A DNA stretch of 53,055 nt from JBNKFV01 sp050289485 (GCA_050289485.1 JBNKFV010000014.1:1-53055), one strand, 5' to 3'; shown: positions 18,356-27,014, counted from the stretch's first letter. Made by a program: numbers and translations. Notes: generated by a model not told the origin, from the sequence alone.

Positions 18356-18379
18356 CCCCCTCAACATAAGTTGAGGGGG
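18356..18379 (+). promoter_or_regulatory. 10-bp perfect hairpin after the precursor gene
   Basis: CCCCCTCAAC and GTTGAGGGGG enclose ATAA, 8 bases after the precursor stop codon. No U-run follows, so it is not a classical terminator. It could be an mRNA 3' stabiliser or partial stop giving more precursor than downstream product, as is common behind peptide precursor genes. Confidence 0.6.
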
Positions 18380-18403
18380 CTATAGGTTAAAAGGCTTATG
18401 TTT

Positions 18404-18685
18404 ATGAAAAGACATTGCCCAAGCTGCAAAAAAAAATGCATAAATCCTTTAGAATTTAAGCGTTACCAAACCTACAGATGTCCCTGTTGTGGTGTTGGAG
18501 TTGAGATTAATGCTTTTTGTTCTGTAGCTTTATCATTCTTACTTGCATTCTTTATTGGTATTGCAATGGATAATGGTTATACCCAGCTTGGAAAAGTAAT
18601 TTTGATTGTTTTGATCATTCGTGTGGTTTTTCTTGATAAGAACGATGCGATGCTTTTACCGCTAATACCTAATTACGATAAATAG
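18404..18685 (+). CDS. Small zinc-ribbon membrane protein (paralog 1)
   Basis: 93 residues from the ATG at 18404. An ATG at 18398 sits too close to the AAGG motif and would break alignment with the paralog. The N-terminal zinc ribbon has Cys5, Cys8, Cys12 and the pair Cys26/Cys29, that is CX2C-X17-CX2C. Residues about 37-58 and 62-77 are membrane segments. The protein ends with DAMLLPLIPNYDK. It aligns without gaps to the 93-residue product of 18857-19138. No signal peptide precedes the ribbon, so the Cys domain probably faces the cytosol. The function is unknown. Immunity, membrane adaptor or regulator roles are all possible. Confidence 0.65.
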   Translation: MKRHCPSCKKKCINPLEFKRYQTYRCPCCGVGVEINAFCSVALSFLLAFFIGIAMDNGYTQLGKVILIVLIIRVVFLDKNDAMLLPLIPNYDK

Positions 18686-18856
18686 TATGTATTTATTTTT
18701 TAAGATAAAAATTTTTTATCTAATCACCTGGTAAGTTAGCTTGGTTATAGGGAATTTTTTAGCTATTGATTATTTCTTAGGAAAGGACATTTTCACAGGA
18801 TAAGTTTTTGGCGAAGGCTATTGTTGCATATCCAGACAAAGGGATGTTTTTAAATT

Positions 18857-19138
18857 ATGGTTAGAAAATGCCCCCATTGCCATAAAAAGTGTATTGCCCC
18901 AAAAGATTTTAAATTAGGAGAGTTATATAAATGTAGAGGCTGCAATGTAGGGGTTAAAATTGATGAATCATATTCTATAGTTGTGTCAGTTGTGTCGATG
19001 ATTATTGTGGGTTATTTTTTTGGGATAGAGAATGATATTTTTGCCTATCCAATACTACTTTTTATTCTCTTTAGAATGGCCTTGGGTGAAAAATTTGACG
19101 CAATATTTCTGCCTTTAGTGCCTCATTATCATGAATAA
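18857..19138 (+). CDS. Small zinc-ribbon membrane protein (paralog 2)
   Basis: 93 residues and clearly a tandem duplicate of 18404-18685. It keeps Cys5, Cys8, Cys12, Cys26 and Cys29, a VGV motif at 31-33, two membrane segments, and the ending DAIFLPLVPHYHE (against DAMLLPLIPNYDK). Divergence elsewhere is high, so the duplication is old or fast-evolving. Its stop overlaps the C39 peptidase start by 8 bases, which implies translational coupling. Its base composition is markedly AT-rich. It recalls the cxxc_20_cxxc family in layout, but the spacing between Cys pairs here is 17. Confidence 0.65.
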   Translation: MVRKCPHCHKKCIAPKDFKLGELYKCRGCNVGVKIDESYSIVVSVVSMIIVGYFFGIENDIFAYPILLFILFRMALGEKFDAIFLPLVPHYHE

Positions 19139-19808
19139 AATATCTTTCTCTTTTAAGAGAATAATACTTCTTATCTGCTTTTATTTTCTCTTGCCTTCTG
19201 TGGCAATTGGTCTGCCTGATAAGATTTATATAGATACGTTGAGCACGGCGGGTTCCATTCCTATCAGAAGTTGGAAGTCAATGCGTGATAGTCGCGTTGT
19301 GAAACAAAACTTTGATTACTCTTGCGGTGCAGCATCTATAGCCACAATTCTTAATTATTACTACGGGCTTTCTGTCACTGAAGAGGAAATACTGGATTTA
19401 ATGGACACGAATGATTTGCGAGCCTCTTTTGATGATATGGCTAGAGTTTTATCAGCGTATGGGTTTCGTGGCGTAGGCTATGCTGCCTCATTTGATCAAT
19501 TGCTATCGCTTAAAATGCCTGTGATTGTCTACACAAAGCATCGAAAGAATGACCACTTTTCTGTCATAAAAGGCATCGATAAAAATACCGTGCTGATTGC
19601 AGACCCTTCACTTGGTAACCGTACATACAGTAAACATCAATTTCTTGATATGTGGCAAACGAGAGACAGCAGTACATTAAAAGGAAGAATATTAGCGATT
19701 ATTCCTAAAAACAGTAACGTAGATGTAAATAACGAGTTCTTTACAAGAAAGCCTCAAAGACAAAGTGCTCAGGCAGTGCAGCAGCAAGTGTTTAATATTC
19801 TTGAGTAA
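19131..19808 (+). CDS. Exported C39-family (double-glycine) cysteine peptidase
   Basis: 225 residues. The N-terminal 27 residues are a Sec signal (FKRIILLICFYFLLPSVAIG), so the enzyme acts in the periplasm, unlike the usual C39 domain fused to an ABC exporter. Active-site residues are visible: oxyanion Gln59 and Cys65 (KQNFDYSCGAAS), His142 (NDHFSVIKG) and Asp158 (IADPSLG). No ATPase or membrane domain follows. The layout and length resemble FapD of the Fap functional-amyloid operon. Its obvious substrate is the leader of the precursor at 18034, which ends in a GA site. It is coupled to the zinc-ribbon gene upstream and is the last gene of the locus. Confidence 0.85.
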   Translation: MNKISFSFKRIILLICFYFLLPSVAIGLPDKIYIDTLSTAGSIPIRSWKSMRDSRVVKQNFDYSCGAASIATILNYYYGLSVTEEEILDLMDTNDLRASFDDMARVLSAYGFRGVGYAASFDQLLSLKMPVIVYTKHRKNDHFSVIKGIDKNTVLIADPSLGNRTYSKHQFLDMWQTRDSSTLKGRILAIIPKNSNVDVNNEFFTRKPQRQSAQAVQQQVFNILE

Positions 19809-19862
19809 TGTCGACGTTTTTTTGCAACGTTCGCTGCGCGTTAAAATGTGTGTTGTGAGCCA

Positions 19863-20330
19863 TTACAACGTTTGGCTGGCAATCACTTCGTAGGGGGCAA
19901 ACCCCTGTTTGCGCCAGAAAGCTTCTGCGGCTTGATTGCTGCTGTCCCAAGCCACCTGTAGTGCCTGTACTGACTGCTGTAGGCAGTAATTCCGCACTGT
20001 ATCCAGTAAGTAAGTGGCCACTTTTTGATGGCGGTAGTCTGGCTCTACCCAAAGCCCATAAATGACAGCCTGTCGGGATTGCTGTAACTGTGAGCGCTCG
20101 AAGCAGCGTACGCTGATGGTACCGATAAGCTTGCCTTCGGTTGTGGTGACCCAGGTTTCGCCAGTACTTGCCTTAATGGTTTGCTCGATAAGATGTTGAT
20201 GGTATTCGAGACTGCTGCCCACAAAACCGCCAAATGCGGGTTGATCGATAAGCGCGTCAATCTGGCACCACATGGCGGCGATGTCGCGGGCTTCTGGCAG
20301 GGTTGCGAATCGGGTAAGAAAGTCGCTCAC
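19863..20330 (-). CDS. GNAT-family N-acetyltransferase
   Basis: 155 residues with a GNAT fold. The acetyl-CoA-binding region is seen in the VIYGLWVEPDYRHQKVATYLLDTV segment, and AEAFWRKQGFAPY is the usual C-terminal strand and helix. The acceptor is unknown. Its start overlaps the gspB stop by 4 bases (ATGA), so it belongs to the gspA-gspB transcript, although a role in secretion is not implied. Confidence 0.85.
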   Translation of the reverse strand: MSDFLTRFATLPEARDIAAMWCQIDALIDQPAFGGFVGSSLEYHQHLIEQTIKASTGETWVTTTEGKLIGTISVRCFERSQLQQSRQAVIYGLWVEPDYRHQKVATYLLDTVRNYCLQQSVQALQVAWDSSNQAAEAFWRKQGFAPYEVIASQTL

Positions 20331-21163
20331 GGGCGAATCCAGTCGCGCATGGCGGGAACACTGAACTCATACCCCTGATAACCCAATATCACTTTGCTGG
20401 GCTGGATCTGAATGACACGCAGCCCGGGCATAATTTCGCTGCCGGGTAATTGTTTACGGCCGTTGATAATAGAGAAGCCGGTGTTGGTGGTTTCTGAATA
20501 AATGTGAGCGCCAAACTTTAAGGTAGGTATCTGTTGCTGGATAGACTCCGGCAGATCATAAATACTGGAATACGCTTTGGGTGGTTCTACCACTTTGGGT
20601 TTTGTGCTGCGTTCGGCAAGCAGGCGGTTTAGCGCGTTTATTTTGTCGTCGCTGGGTAGGTTTTTCAGTGTGTCTGGCGCATCCAGCTGGGCCAGTTGCT
20701 CGCTGTTGGTCTGTTTTTGATAGAGCTTGGCAATATCGTCACGTGGTTCGCCAGAGGGTGTCGCTTGGGCTACAGGGTTGGTGCCGGTGCTGGCTTGAGC
20801 GGTAACTGGCGGTGGTGGCAACTGCACACGTTGTTGCGCCTGAGGTGTTGGTTGAGCTACTAGTTGAGGTGCTGCCTGAGGTGTAGGTGTTACCGCTTGT
20901 TGCACCGGTGGCGCGATGGGTGTCGCCACAGGGCCGGGCTCAGCCAAGGTGGCAGTTTGGGCTGTATCGCGAAGCGCATTCAATTGCAGTGCAATCAATA
21001 CCACGATAATCAGGCCCATCACAGCCACGACGATTAGCCATGGGTTAATCGAGCGGCCGGTTTCGCTGCGAGCGCTGTTGTGCACCGTGTTTAAGTCTGG
21101 CACGTGGTTGTGTTCTTGTCGTTCTTGTTCTGATTTGCGAATGGCTTCAAGAATATATGACAC
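20327..21163 (-). CDS. gspB: General secretion pathway protein B (ExeB-type)
   Basis: 278 residues: a short cytosolic start (MSYILEAIRKSEQERQ), a single membrane helix (about 39-61), a Pro/Gln/Thr-rich periplasmic linker and a conserved C-terminal domain (QQQIPTLKFGAHIYSE, GFSIINGRKQLPGSEIMPGL) typical of the GspB/T2SSB family. With GspA it forms an inner-membrane complex that helps insert the type II secretin through peptidoglycan. gspA lies 2 bases upstream. The main gsp operon is not in this window. Confidence 0.9.
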   Translation of the reverse strand: MSYILEAIRKSEQERQEHNHVPDLNTVHNSARSETGRSINPWLIVVAVMGLIIVVLIALQLNALRDTAQTATLAEPGPVATPIAPPVQQAVTPTPQAAPQLVAQPTPQAQQRVQLPPPPVTAQASTGTNPVAQATPSGEPRDDIAKLYQKQTNSEQLAQLDAPDTLKNLPSDDKINALNRLLAERSTKPKVVEPPKAYSSIYDLPESIQQQIPTLKFGAHIYSETTNTGFSIINGRKQLPGSEIMPGLRVIQIQPSKVILGYQGYEFSVPAMRDWIRP

Positions 21164-21165
21164 GG

Positions 21166-22869
21166 CTAACCCCCCTGCCCGTGGTTGGCTGGCTGGGCCT
21201 GGGCTGCCATGGTTTGGCTGTTTAAGGTTTTGGCGGTGCCCAATTGCTCGTTCACTTTTAACAGAGTGTTGACCCCCACGATGCCATCATCTTTCAGCTG
21301 ATGATCTCGTTGAAACAATTTTACCCGGGCGGCCAGAGAGGTATTGAATTTTTCGCCAGACAACCCCTGTGGTTGGTTATCAATCTTGGCGAAGGCATCA
21401 GCCAGCCATTTCACAAAGGGCGAGCGATCGCCAAAGGCAACCGGGCGTTCATACACCAGCGGTGCTGCCCAGATAAAGGTAAAGTTGCCATTCCAGTTGT
21501 TGCCCAGGTCGATCAAATTAACATCAAGCGTGTTATTGCTTTGCAAAATAGCCACCTGATTACCATTCATGGCGATAATCGGTACATAGCGACTGTTACC
21601 TTGGGCATCGGTAAGTGTCAGCACGGCCGGGCGGTTGATGTCGCGAAATTCCTGCCAGCCAGTTGCGCTGGTTTTTTCACAACGATAGCCCAGCGCAATA
21701 ATGTTGTCGCAAGGTGTCAGGCCGGGCGTGGGCAAAATATTCAGTTGCGTCAGCAGTTGCCCCAGGGCCAGGCTGGCATCGGTAGGCAGGCGACTTAAGT
21801 CAACGTTATGGAGATTGTTGACGACTGGTGGCGCAAGTGTGTCTGGTACCGCTGGCAGCGTGTCTGTTTGCCGCTCAACCTGGCCACTGGCCGTGGGTGG
21901 CGCTTGGGTGAGCACGGTGGTTGCGGTTGCCTGCTGGGTTGGTAGCAGACCTTGCAGATGTGGCCAGCTCCACCACAGGGTAGCGCCTGCGCAAACGGTT
22001 GCTGCTAGGCCTGCAGCAATGGGCCAACGGCGCTTTTTGGGTTTAATGCCCTGCTCACTGCCACGCACTTCGTTCAGTGCCTGGCGAAAGGTGTTGTCGT
22101 CGGCCTGCTCTTTATTCTGGGCATAGGTGCCCAGCAATATGCGGTCGCAGAGTACGTTAATCAGGCGCGGTATGCCGTCGGTAGCCGTGTAAATTTTCTT
22201 GATGATCTCGGGTGGGAAGATCTTGTTGCGCTTGGGCAGCCCGGCCACGTGCAGGCGGTGCACTATGTATGACTGGGTTTCCTCCAGCGTGAGCGGCTGA
22301 ATATGAAAGCGCGCTGTAATGCGCTGGGCCAACTGTCGCAGGTCGGCTTGCGCCAGCAGTTCATTGAGTTCCGGCTGGCCGATAAACACGATTTGCAGCA
22401 GCTTTTTGGTATTGGTCTCAAGGTTGGTGAGCAGGCGAATCTGTTCCAGCACATCAAACTTGAGGTGCTGTGCCTCATCGATTAGTAGTACGGTGTGGCG
22501 GCCTTTACTGTGATTCTCCAGTAAAAAGGCGTACAGCTTATCGGTGAGTTGCTTCAAACTCTGGTTTTCATCGGCACCTTCAATGCCCAGTTCATCACAG
22601 ATGGTGGCCAGCAGGCTGTTGGCATTGAGGTAGGGGTTTAAAATCAGTGCTACATCAGTGTTGTCTGGCAGTTGGTCGAGCAAGCAGCGGCTTACGGTGG
22701 TTTTGCCAGTACCCACTTCACCGGTCAGCAATACGAAGCCCCCGCCCTGCCCCACGCCGTACAGTAGATGTGCCAGCGCTTCGCGGTGGCGCGCGCTCAT
22801 AAATAGATAACGTGGATTAGGCGCAATGGAAAATGGCGCCTCGTTGAAACCGAAGTATTTGTTGTACAT
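21166..22869 (-). CDS. gspA: General secretion pathway ATPase A (ExeA-type)
   Basis: 567 residues. The N-terminus MYNKYFGFNEAPFS is the hallmark of ExeA-like AAA+ ATPases. The Walker A motif GEVGTGKTT lies at residues 50-58 and Walker B VLLIDEAQHL near 130. A membrane helix lies near 280-300, followed by a Thr/Pro-rich periplasmic segment. The C-terminal region about 480-545 is a peptidoglycan-binding domain (KLFQRDHQLKDDGIVGVNTLL). It works with GspB in placing the type II secretin. First gene of the gspA-gspB-GNAT transcript. Confidence 0.92.
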   Translation of the reverse strand: MYNKYFGFNEAPFSIAPNPRYLFMSARHREALAHLLYGVGQGGGFVLLTGEVGTGKTTVSRCLLDQLPDNTDVALILNPYLNANSLLATICDELGIEGADENQSLKQLTDKLYAFLLENHSKGRHTVLLIDEAQHLKFDVLEQIRLLTNLETNTKKLLQIVFIGQPELNELLAQADLRQLAQRITARFHIQPLTLEETQSYIVHRLHVAGLPKRNKIFPPEIIKKIYTATDGIPRLINVLCDRILLGTYAQNKEQADDNTFRQALNEVRGSEQGIKPKKRRWPIAAGLAATVCAGATLWWSWPHLQGLLPTQQATATTVLTQAPPTASGQVERQTDTLPAVPDTLAPPVVNNLHNVDLSRLPTDASLALGQLLTQLNILPTPGLTPCDNIIALGYRCEKTSATGWQEFRDINRPAVLTLTDAQGNSRYVPIIAMNGNQVAILQSNNTLDVNLIDLGNNWNGNFTFIWAAPLVYERPVAFGDRSPFVKWLADAFAKIDNQPQGLSGEKFNTSLAARVKLFQRDHQLKDDGIVGVNTLLKVNEQLGTAKTLNSQTMAAQAQPANHGQGG

Positions 22870-22969
22870 GAATAGGTCTGTTAGCCGGTGGCTCCTGCCG
22901 TGAAAGAGTATCGGTTCTTTATGACGGGATTATGCAATACCCCCGGCAGCCTTGGCTATGGCAACACCA

Positions 22970-23920
22970 TTATAAGGCGCCTGCCAAGTGTAAAATGTAT
23001 AGCCCGGTGCCCATGGTAAAGGGTGAAAATAAAGTGGAGAGCAATACGATGTTGGCCGCCAGGTCGGCGTTGGCACGCATGCCTTTGGCCATAATAAAAC
23101 TGGCTAGTGCAGTGGGGCTGGCAAAAACAATAAACAAAATGACTAAGTTCATATTGCGGACACCCATTAGCCAGGCGCCATAGGTGAAGATCAACGGGGC
23201 TAATACCGTGCGAATCAGTGAGGCGATTAACGCTAGGCTGGATGTGTTGTACAAGGCACTGATATTCAGCGTGGCGCCAATGCCCATCACTGCCAGAGGC
23301 ATGGTAATATCGGCAACGTAGGTGCCGGTATGTTGCAGTAATTCGGGAATATGCCACTCAAACAAGCCGAACGGCAGGCCCAGCAGTACGCTCAATATGA
23401 GAGGGTTCTTGAGTATGGATAGCACCAGCGTGCTGATATTCACCGCGTGGCCGGTGCAGATCGCTAAACAGATCACCGCGAGAATGTTATAGAGAGGAAT
23501 AATCACTGCGGTGATGACCGAGCTGGCTGCCAGGCCCGTTTCGCCATATAAGTTGATAATTACCGCCAAGCCAATAATCACAAAATTACTGCGAAATGCG
23601 CCCTGTACAAATGGGCCAAGGTCTTCACCTTTACGGATAAAAAACCAGGCAATGGCCCAGGTTAGGGTAAAGCAGATAATTGTGGCGCTAGCGGCGTAGT
23701 ATACGGGGAGTGGGTCGAACCCCGTGTCAAAACGTGTCTTGGCGGTGCCCAAAAACATGAGTATGGGCAAAGTGACTTGAAAAACCAGCCGCGAACTGAC
23801 ATCGACAAAGTGCCGGTCGATAACCCGCAGGCGAATCAGCAGTCCGCCAAGCACTATCAAGATGAAAATAGGGGCAATGGCATTGAGAATGGTGGGTAAG
23901 GCATTGGAATAGTCAGTCAA
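22970..23920 (-). CDS. AEC-family (auxin efflux carrier-like) transporter
   Basis: 316 residues with about ten hydrophobic segments in two halves, starting IFILIVLGGLLIRLRVID, a common start for bacterial AEC carriers. Later motifs include FRSNFVIIGLAVIINLYG and SPTALASFIMAKGM, both typical. These carriers move small organic anions such as malate or malonate. The substrate here cannot be assigned. It stands alone on the minus strand behind gspA, with a 100-bp gap. Confidence 0.88.
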   Translation of the reverse strand: MTDYSNALPTILNAIAPIFILIVLGGLLIRLRVIDRHFVDVSSRLVFQVTLPILMFLGTAKTRFDTGFDPLPVYYAASATIICFTLTWAIAWFFIRKGEDLGPFVQGAFRSNFVIIGLAVIINLYGETGLAASSVITAVIIPLYNILAVICLAICTGHAVNISTLVLSILKNPLILSVLLGLPFGLFEWHIPELLQHTGTYVADITMPLAVMGIGATLNISALYNTSSLALIASLIRTVLAPLIFTYGAWLMGVRNMNLVILFIVFASPTALASFIMAKGMRANADLAANIVLLSTLFSPFTMGTGLYILHLAGAL

Positions 23921-24136
23921 AATCAGTCATCCGAGTGCAGAGTGGCGTTCACTGTTTACGATATCGCATTTTTTGCTGAAAACGTTGAGATTACTCAGGG
24001 GCATGAGTATTGCCGGGTAGTTTGGTTATACTGCTTATTGATTCTTCCTCCGAAAAACAAACGGCGGTGGATTTTTTTCATGTTGTTGGCCCGATCAATC
24101 CAGGCCAACCTTTAATTTTTGCGGGTTTTAGCGCCT

Positions 24137-25156
24137 ATGCATTTTAAAGACGACTATGCCACCGCCGCACAAATTCTAAAGCAAGCGGTGGCAAAAATGA
24201 GGGATCACGCCATTGCGCCACACCCGGTTAACTATACCCTCTGGTACAGTTATATGGGTGGCGCGCTGCCCGACCTGAATCAGGCATTAGAGAAATTGCT
24301 TGCGTCGCCGCGCGGGTACTCCGACGCATTGGCGCAGGGTATTTTTCATCAGCATATTACCGGGCGGCAGGCGCAGACCAATCAGAAAGCCTTGTTGGGC
24401 ATCACTGAAGTGGCAGCAAGTTTATTGCAGCGCTTGAATGGCTCGCTGGAAGACAGTGCTGAGTTTGACCAGGTGCTCAGTGAAAACCTGCAATTATTGC
24501 GTGATATGGATGCAGGGGGTGAGCTAGCGGCCGTGGTTGATCTGGTGGCAAAAAGCGCAGAAGCCATGGCCGTTGCCAACCGTGCTTTTCGGCAAAAAAC
24601 TGAAGCTGCGAAACAGGAAGTGGACCAACTCAAAGTCAAATTACAGGCCACAGAAAAGCTGGCTACGAAAGATGGCTTGACCCAGTTGTACAACCGTACG
24701 GCGTTTGATCGCCAGTTGGCGCAATTGCTATCGAAAGACGAAGTGGCGGTGTCAACCGCCCTGATTTTGTTAGACCTTGACCACTTTAAACGATTTAACG
24801 ACGACTACGGTCATTTGATTGGTGACCGCGTATTGCAAAAAGCCGGGGAGATCATACAGCTTTGTGTGCCTGACAACACGATTTGCGCCCGCTATGGCGG
24901 CGAAGAATTTGCTTTACTGGTGACTAATACGTCGTTGGAGGGCGCCACCGGTGTAGCTGAAGAGGTGCGTAAACACATGGAAAGGCTGCGGGTACGTCTC
25001 AAGAATACTAACGACGTATTAAGTAATATCACCGGGTCGTTTGGTGTGGCGTTGTACAAAGTGGGCGAAGGCGCCATGGGGTTTATCGATAGGGCCGACA
25101 AAGCGCTATACCGGGCCAAGGACAGCGGGCGTAACCGGGTTGAAGTCGACAACTAA
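24137..25156 (+). CDS. Diguanylate cyclase (GGDEF domain)
   Basis: About 339 residues from the ATG at 24137. An upstream TTG at 24119 is less likely. The N-terminal ~165 residues are an unrecognised helical sensor ending in a coiled coil (KQEVDQLKVKLQATEKL). Residues about 177-335 form a GGDEF domain with LATKDGLTQLYNRTAF, LLDLDHFKRFND and the signature RYGGEEF, so cyclase activity is expected. The inhibitory RxxD site that normally lies five residues before the signature is absent (PDNT instead). No membrane segment is seen, so it is cytosolic. A strong terminator follows. Confidence 0.92.
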   Translation: MHFKDDYATAAQILKQAVAKMRDHAIAPHPVNYTLWYSYMGGALPDLNQALEKLLASPRGYSDALAQGIFHQHITGRQAQTNQKALLGITEVAASLLQRLNGSLEDSAEFDQVLSENLQLLRDMDAGGELAAVVDLVAKSAEAMAVANRAFRQKTEAAKQEVDQLKVKLQATEKLATKDGLTQLYNRTAFDRQLAQLLSKDEVAVSTALILLDLDHFKRFNDDYGHLIGDRVLQKAGEIIQLCVPDNTICARYGGEEFALLVTNTSLEGATGVAEEVRKHMERLRVRLKNTNDVLSNITGSFGVALYKVGEGAMGFIDRADKALYRAKDSGRNRVEVDN

Positions 25157-25182
25157 AAACGCCAGCAAATGCTGGCGTTTTT
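25155..25182. terminator. Bidirectional terminator between the GGDEF gene and pckA
   Basis: A 13-bp perfect stem, AAAAACGCCAGCA / TGCTGGCGTTTTT, with a 2-base loop. The A-run overlaps the GGDEF stop codon. It serves both convergent genes. Confidence 0.92.
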
Positions 25183-25208
25183 AGTGTGTGACATTGGTTA
25201 CTTACTGT

Positions 25209-26771
25209 TTAGGCTTTAGGGCCTGCGGCGGCAATGTCGTCACTCACCTTAAAGGCTTCAATGTTTTTGCCAAACAGGGCAGCCAGTTTTTTCGCCGCTT
25301 CGTCGTAAGCTGCCTGATCTTTCCATGCGTTACGTGGGTTCAGGTAGCTCTTGTCAACGCCCGGTACTTCTGCAGGAATATCCAGGTTCATGATGTCGAG
25401 GCGCTCGGTAGCAACGTTTTCCAAGGCGCCGTTTTGAATGGCAGACACAACAGCACGGGTAACCGGAATCGGGAAGCGTGAACCGTTGCCGTTAGCACCA
25501 CCTGAACCACCGGTCCAACCCGTGTTAACCAGGTATACCTTAGAGCCAAAGCCCTCGATGCGCTTCATCAGCAGCTCGGCGTATTCGCGAGCCGGACGTG
25601 GCATAAACGGGGCACCGAAACAGGTCGAGAAGGTTGGGTTAATACCCGCTGCGGCACCCAGCTCGGTTGAGCCTACGCGAGCGGTATAGCCAGACAGGAA
25701 GTGGTACGCCGCCGCTTCTTTGCTGAGGATCGCTACAGGAGGCAATACGCCGGTAACGTCACAGGTCAGGAAGATAACGTTTTTAGGTTCGCCCGCACGG
25801 TTTTCTTCAACACGCAGTTCTACGTGCTCCAGTGGGTAAGAGCAGCGGCCGTTTTCGGTGAGGCTGGTGTCTGAGTAATCGGGAGTACGGGTGTCGGGGG
25901 TGTGAACCACGTTTTCAACGATAGAACCAAAGCGGATGGCATCCCAGATAACCGGTTCGTTTTTCTGAGATAGGTCGATGGTTTTGGCGTAGCAACCACC
26001 TTCCATATTGAATACAGACCCTTGCGCCCAGCCATGTTCGTCGTCACCAATCAGGTAGCGCTCAGGGTCAGCAGACAGGGTGGTTTTGCCGGTGCCAGAC
26101 AGGCCAAAGAACAGGCAGGTGTCGCCGTCTTTGCCAACGTTGGCAGAGCAGTGCATTGGCAGCACGTCTTTTTCTGGCAACAGGAAGTTTTGCACCGAGA
26201 ACATGGACTTTTTCATTTCGCCCGCGTACTTCATACCTGCAATCAGCACTTTACGATCAGCAAAGTTGATGCAAACGATACCGTCAGAGTTAGCGCCATC
26301 GGTTTCCGGGTCGCATTCAAAATTTGCGGCGTGCAGTACTTGCCAACCCGCTTTTTGCTTGGGGTTGAACTGCTGGGCGCGAATGAACATGTTGTGGGCA
26401 AACAGGCTGTGCCACGCGGTTTCGGTGGTGACGGTTAAGGGCAGGTAGTGATCTGCATCTTCACCTACGTGCAGGTTTGACACAAAACGGTCTTTGCCTT
26501 GCAGGTAGGTGGCAACTTTGTCCCATAGGGCATTGAATGTGTCGGCGTCGAAGGGGCGGTTTACCGAGCCCCAGTCGATGAGGTCTGCCGTTGAAGGCTC
26601 TTTAACGATAAAACGGTCGGCAGGAGAGCGGCCAGTACGAGCACCGGTTACGGCAGTGAAGGCGCCAGTGTGCGACAGGTTGCCTTCGCCACGAATCAAA
26701 GCTTGTTCAATAAGCTGCGGTGCAGTCAAGTCCGTATATACGGACACCGCACTTACATCGGTCTGTGTCAT
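25209..26771 (-). CDS. pckA: Phosphoenolpyruvate carboxykinase (ATP)
   Basis: 520 residues, near the usual length. Kinase motifs are present: FGLSGTGKTTLSADP (P-loop, near residue 225), LIGDDEHGW (metal site) and the PEPCK signature NMEGGCYAKTI. It converts oxaloacetate and ATP to phosphoenolpyruvate, CO2 and ADP in gluconeogenesis. Neighbouring hslO and, further along, hslR and yrfG reproduce the enteric yrfG-hslR-hslO-pckA neighbourhood, here split by an inserted region. Confidence 0.97.
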   Translation of the reverse strand: MTQTDVSAVSVYTDLTAPQLIEQALIRGEGNLSHTGAFTAVTGARTGRSPADRFIVKEPSTADLIDWGSVNRPFDADTFNALWDKVATYLQGKDRFVSNLHVGEDADHYLPLTVTTETAWHSLFAHNMFIRAQQFNPKQKAGWQVLHAANFECDPETDGANSDGIVCINFADRKVLIAGMKYAGEMKKSMFSVQNFLLPEKDVLPMHCSANVGKDGDTCLFFGLSGTGKTTLSADPERYLIGDDEHGWAQGSVFNMEGGCYAKTIDLSQKNEPVIWDAIRFGSIVENVVHTPDTRTPDYSDTSLTENGRCSYPLEHVELRVEENRAGEPKNVIFLTCDVTGVLPPVAILSKEAAAYHFLSGYTARVGSTELGAAAGINPTFSTCFGAPFMPRPAREYAELLMKRIEGFGSKVYLVNTGWTGGSGGANGNGSRFPIPVTRAVVSAIQNGALENVATERLDIMNLDIPAEVPGVDKSYLNPRNAWKDQAAYDEAAKKLAALFGKNIEAFKVSDDIAAAGPKA

Positions 26772-27014
26772 TGTGTTGTCCTGTTTAAAAAGTTCTGAGC
26801 TGTGAAAAGCAGTTACTACAGGCGCTCTCTTATTTAATTTTTTATGGGATCAAGTCCCGCCTGGCCGGAGCGCTAAAATTAGGGGCGCCATTATGTCAGA
26901 AAAAGCGGGAGTGGACCATTCCATGCGATGTTTTTTTCACCGCTGCCCGCGCCGTTAGGGCGTCTCAGGCGGCAAATGGTCGAGAACTCTCTGATAATGG
27001 CAGGTTTCTTGTAG

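Noticed and set aside
18703..18721. AT-only near-palindrome AGATAAAAATTTTTTATCT between the zinc-ribbon genes.
   Set aside because: Likely chance in AT-rich DNA. There is no GC stem, and it is not a convincing terminator.
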